From Arthrobacter glacialis (GTDB taxonomy: Bacteria > Actinomycetota > Actinomycetes > Actinomycetales > Micrococcaceae): a DNA stretch of 64,000 bases. This document shows positions 62,921 through 64,000 of the stretch, piece by piece. Position 1 is the stretch's first letter, and each line of letters begins with the position of its first letter. The notes under the pieces are model-generated. The model was given only the letters and a program-made list of their open reading frames with translations, did not search any database and had not been told where the DNA came from. A program made the translations under genes and the position numbers. The DNA lies in the NCBI RefSeq assembly GCF_002909445.1, contig NZ_PPXC01000003.1, positions 124,001 through 188,000 of the forward strand, read 5' to 3'.

Positions 62921-62941
62921 TGCTAATGAGAACAATTACCA
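62921..62941. promoter_or_regulatory. Candidate Zur operator upstream of znuA
   Basis: TGCTAAT-N7-ATTACCA is a 21-bp dyad (six of seven arm positions match) located 17 bases before the znuA start. AT-rich dyads of this size are typical Fur-family sites, but the match to published actinobacterial Zur boxes is only partial. Confidence 0.45.
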
Positions 62942-62991
62942 ATAAGTCCAGCATAGCCCATATTAGGAATCGTTCGCATCAAGCCGTGCGA

Positions 62992-64000
62992 CTAGCTCCT
63001 TCTGCGCTCCTGGATGTGCGTTTGAGTGGCGTCGCGGATCTCGCCCACCAGCTGCTCAATCACATCCTCGAGGAACAAAACACCCATGGTTTGGCCACTC
63101 GCATCGATGACTCGTGCCATGTGTGAGCCCGTGCGCTGCATGGTGGAGAGCACGTCCTCGATTTCCTCAGTGGCGGCCAGGTTCACCATGGAGCGCACGC
63201 GCCCCTCGCCAATGGGCTTTTGGTAGCGTTCCAGGGGAATACGCAGAACGTCCTTGAGGTGCAGATAGCCCAGCAGCGTTCCTGTTCCGTCGGCCACCAC
63301 AAACCGGGAGAACCCCGTCTTGCCCACCGCGTGTTCAAAGTCCACGGGAGTGGCGTGGGCGGGCAGGGTGATAAGTTGCCCCAGGGGAACCATGATTCCC
63401 TGCGCCGTTTGCGAGGAGAATTCCAGGGCGCCCGTAATGAGGCCTGTTTGGTCATTCACCAAGCCACTGCGGGTGGATTCGGCAACAATGGACTGCACCT
63501 GTTCCAAGGTGAAGCTGGAGACGACCTCGTCCGCCGGTTCAATGCCAAAGAGGCGCACCATGTGGTTGGCGGCCCAGTTGAGCGCCACAATGAGCGGGCG
63601 CACCACCTTGCTGACCAGCACCAGCGGCGGGGCCAGCAACAAGGCAGCCTTGTCAGCGGCTGACACGCTCATGTTCTTGGGCACCATTTCGCCAAAGGTC
63701 ACATGCAGGAAGGTCACCAGGGCCAAGGTCACCACAAAGGCGAGCGGAGACGCCACATTGTCCTGGACACCCAGCGCGTGCAGGGGTTCGGCCAAAAGGT
63801 GGTGGATGGCAGGTTCGGAAACATTCAAGATCAACAAGGAACATACCGTGATGCCCAGCTGCGCGCAGGCAAGCATGAGAGACACGTTTTCCATGGCACC
63901 AAGAGTGATCTTGGCGCGCTTGGAGCCCGCGTCGGCCAAGGGTTCTATCTGGCTGCGGCGGGCAGTCATGATGGCAAACTCGGCGGCAACAAAGAAGGCG
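62992..64000 (-). CDS. CNNM/CorC-type membrane protein with CBS domains (5' truncated by window edge)
   Basis: The C-terminal part of a CNNM-domain protein, 336 codons visible. The frame is open to the right edge (AFFVAAEFAIMTARR), so the N-terminal helix is incomplete. Two to three membrane helices (LACAQLGITVCSLLILN, LAFVVTLALVTFLHVTFGEMVPK) form the DUF21 domain. Two CBS domains follow (GIMVPLGQLITLP, VVADGTGTLLGYLHLKDVL, ARVIDASGQTMGVLFLEDVI). These proteins influence Mg2+ or Co2+ transport. No transporter-associated CorC C-terminal domain follows; the protein ends in a basic tail. Confidence 0.87.
   Translation of the reverse strand, partial: AFFVAAEFAIMTARRSQIEPLADAGSKRAKITLGAMENVSLMLACAQLGITVCSLLILNVSEPAIHHLLAEPLHALGVQDNVASPLAFVVTLALVTFLHVTFGEMVPKNMSVSAADKAALLLAPPLVLVSKVVRPLIVALNWAANHMVRLFGIEPADEVVSSFTLEQVQSIVAESTRSGLVNDQTGLITGALEFSSQTAQGIMVPLGQLITLPAHATPVDFEHAVGKTGFSRFVVADGTGTLLGYLHLKDVLRIPLERYQKPIGEGRVRSMVNLAATEEIEDVLSTMQRTGSHMARVIDASGQTMGVLFLEDVIEQLVGEIRDATQTHIQERRRS

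Noticed and set aside
62956-62982. znuA promoter with TTGATG and TAATAT
   Set aside because: The two hexamers are only 11 bases apart, too close for a standard promoter, so no promoter was listed.

Overview
The window looks like a chromosomal segment of a high-GC Gram-positive bacterium of the family Micrococcaceae (Arthrobacter in the broad sense). This rests on the gene order argS-lysA-hom-thrC-thrB-rho-prfA-prmC-tsaC-(wecA)-atpI-atpBEFHAGDC-DUF2550-nucS, which is an actinobacterial arrangement also known from Mycobacterium; on a Rho factor with an Asn/Arg-rich insertion; on NucS; and on frequent GTG and TTG starts. No rRNA, CRISPR array, insertion sequence or prophage was recognised. The species cannot be named from the sequence alone.

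Layout. 1-4.6 kb: end of an AI-2E family transporter, an alpha/beta hydrolase, a small zinc-ribbon protein divergent from nucS, then nagA and a cold-shock gene. 4.6-13.7 kb: a DM13 lipid- or membrane-anchored protein, DUF2550, and the complete F1Fo ATP synthase operon on the minus strand. 13.8-20.3 kb: a cell-envelope glycan cassette (polyprenyl-phosphate HexNAc-1-P transferase, membrane nucleotide-sugar 4,6-dehydratase, two GlfT1-like glycosyltransferases, an epimerase-like protein) plus a cupin, inserted into the otherwise conserved cluster. 20.4-32.5 kb: tsaC, prmC, prfA, rho and the aspartate-family amino-acid operon argS-lysA-hom-thrC-thrB. 32.5-36.5 kb: an MFS transporter, tRNA-Arg(CCG), a VOC protein, an AraC-type regulator and a membrane endonuclease/phosphatase-like protein. 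36.6-44.1 kb: sugar and ester hydrolysis (GH1 beta-glucosidase, carboxylesterase, a 1426-residue wall-anchored GH29 alpha-fucosidase). 44.2-51.8 kb: a methyltransferase, a DUF222-HNH protein, a membrane protein and hrpA. 51.9-58.1 kb: an SDR/TetR pair, a HIT-adh-sulfurtransferase operon divergent from a cysteine desulfhydrase, and an MBL-fold protein. 58.2-64 kb: a Zur-type regulator, a lipase-maturation-factor protein, the znuABC zinc importer and the start-truncated end of a CNNM/CorC-type protein.

How the parts work together. Translation termination (prfA, prmC), tRNA modification (tsaC), transcription termination (rho) and energy supply (atp) form the housekeeping core. Zinc uptake and its likely repressor sit together. 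Two H2S-producing enzymes (3-mercaptopyruvate sulfurtransferase and a Cds1-type desulfhydrase) share one short divergent promoter region. The three hydrolase genes on the plus strand suggest use of plant- or host-derived fucosylated and beta-linked glycans, with NagA feeding amino sugars into metabolism.

The strongest non-coding pattern is a TANNNT -10 element placed exactly 6 or 7 bases before the start codon of about a dozen genes, the signature of leaderless transcription. Other non-coding structure includes a family of large, sequence-related palindromes at the ends of convergent genes, perfect hairpins between ATP synthase genes, and a duplicated, diverged copy of the nagA 3' end.
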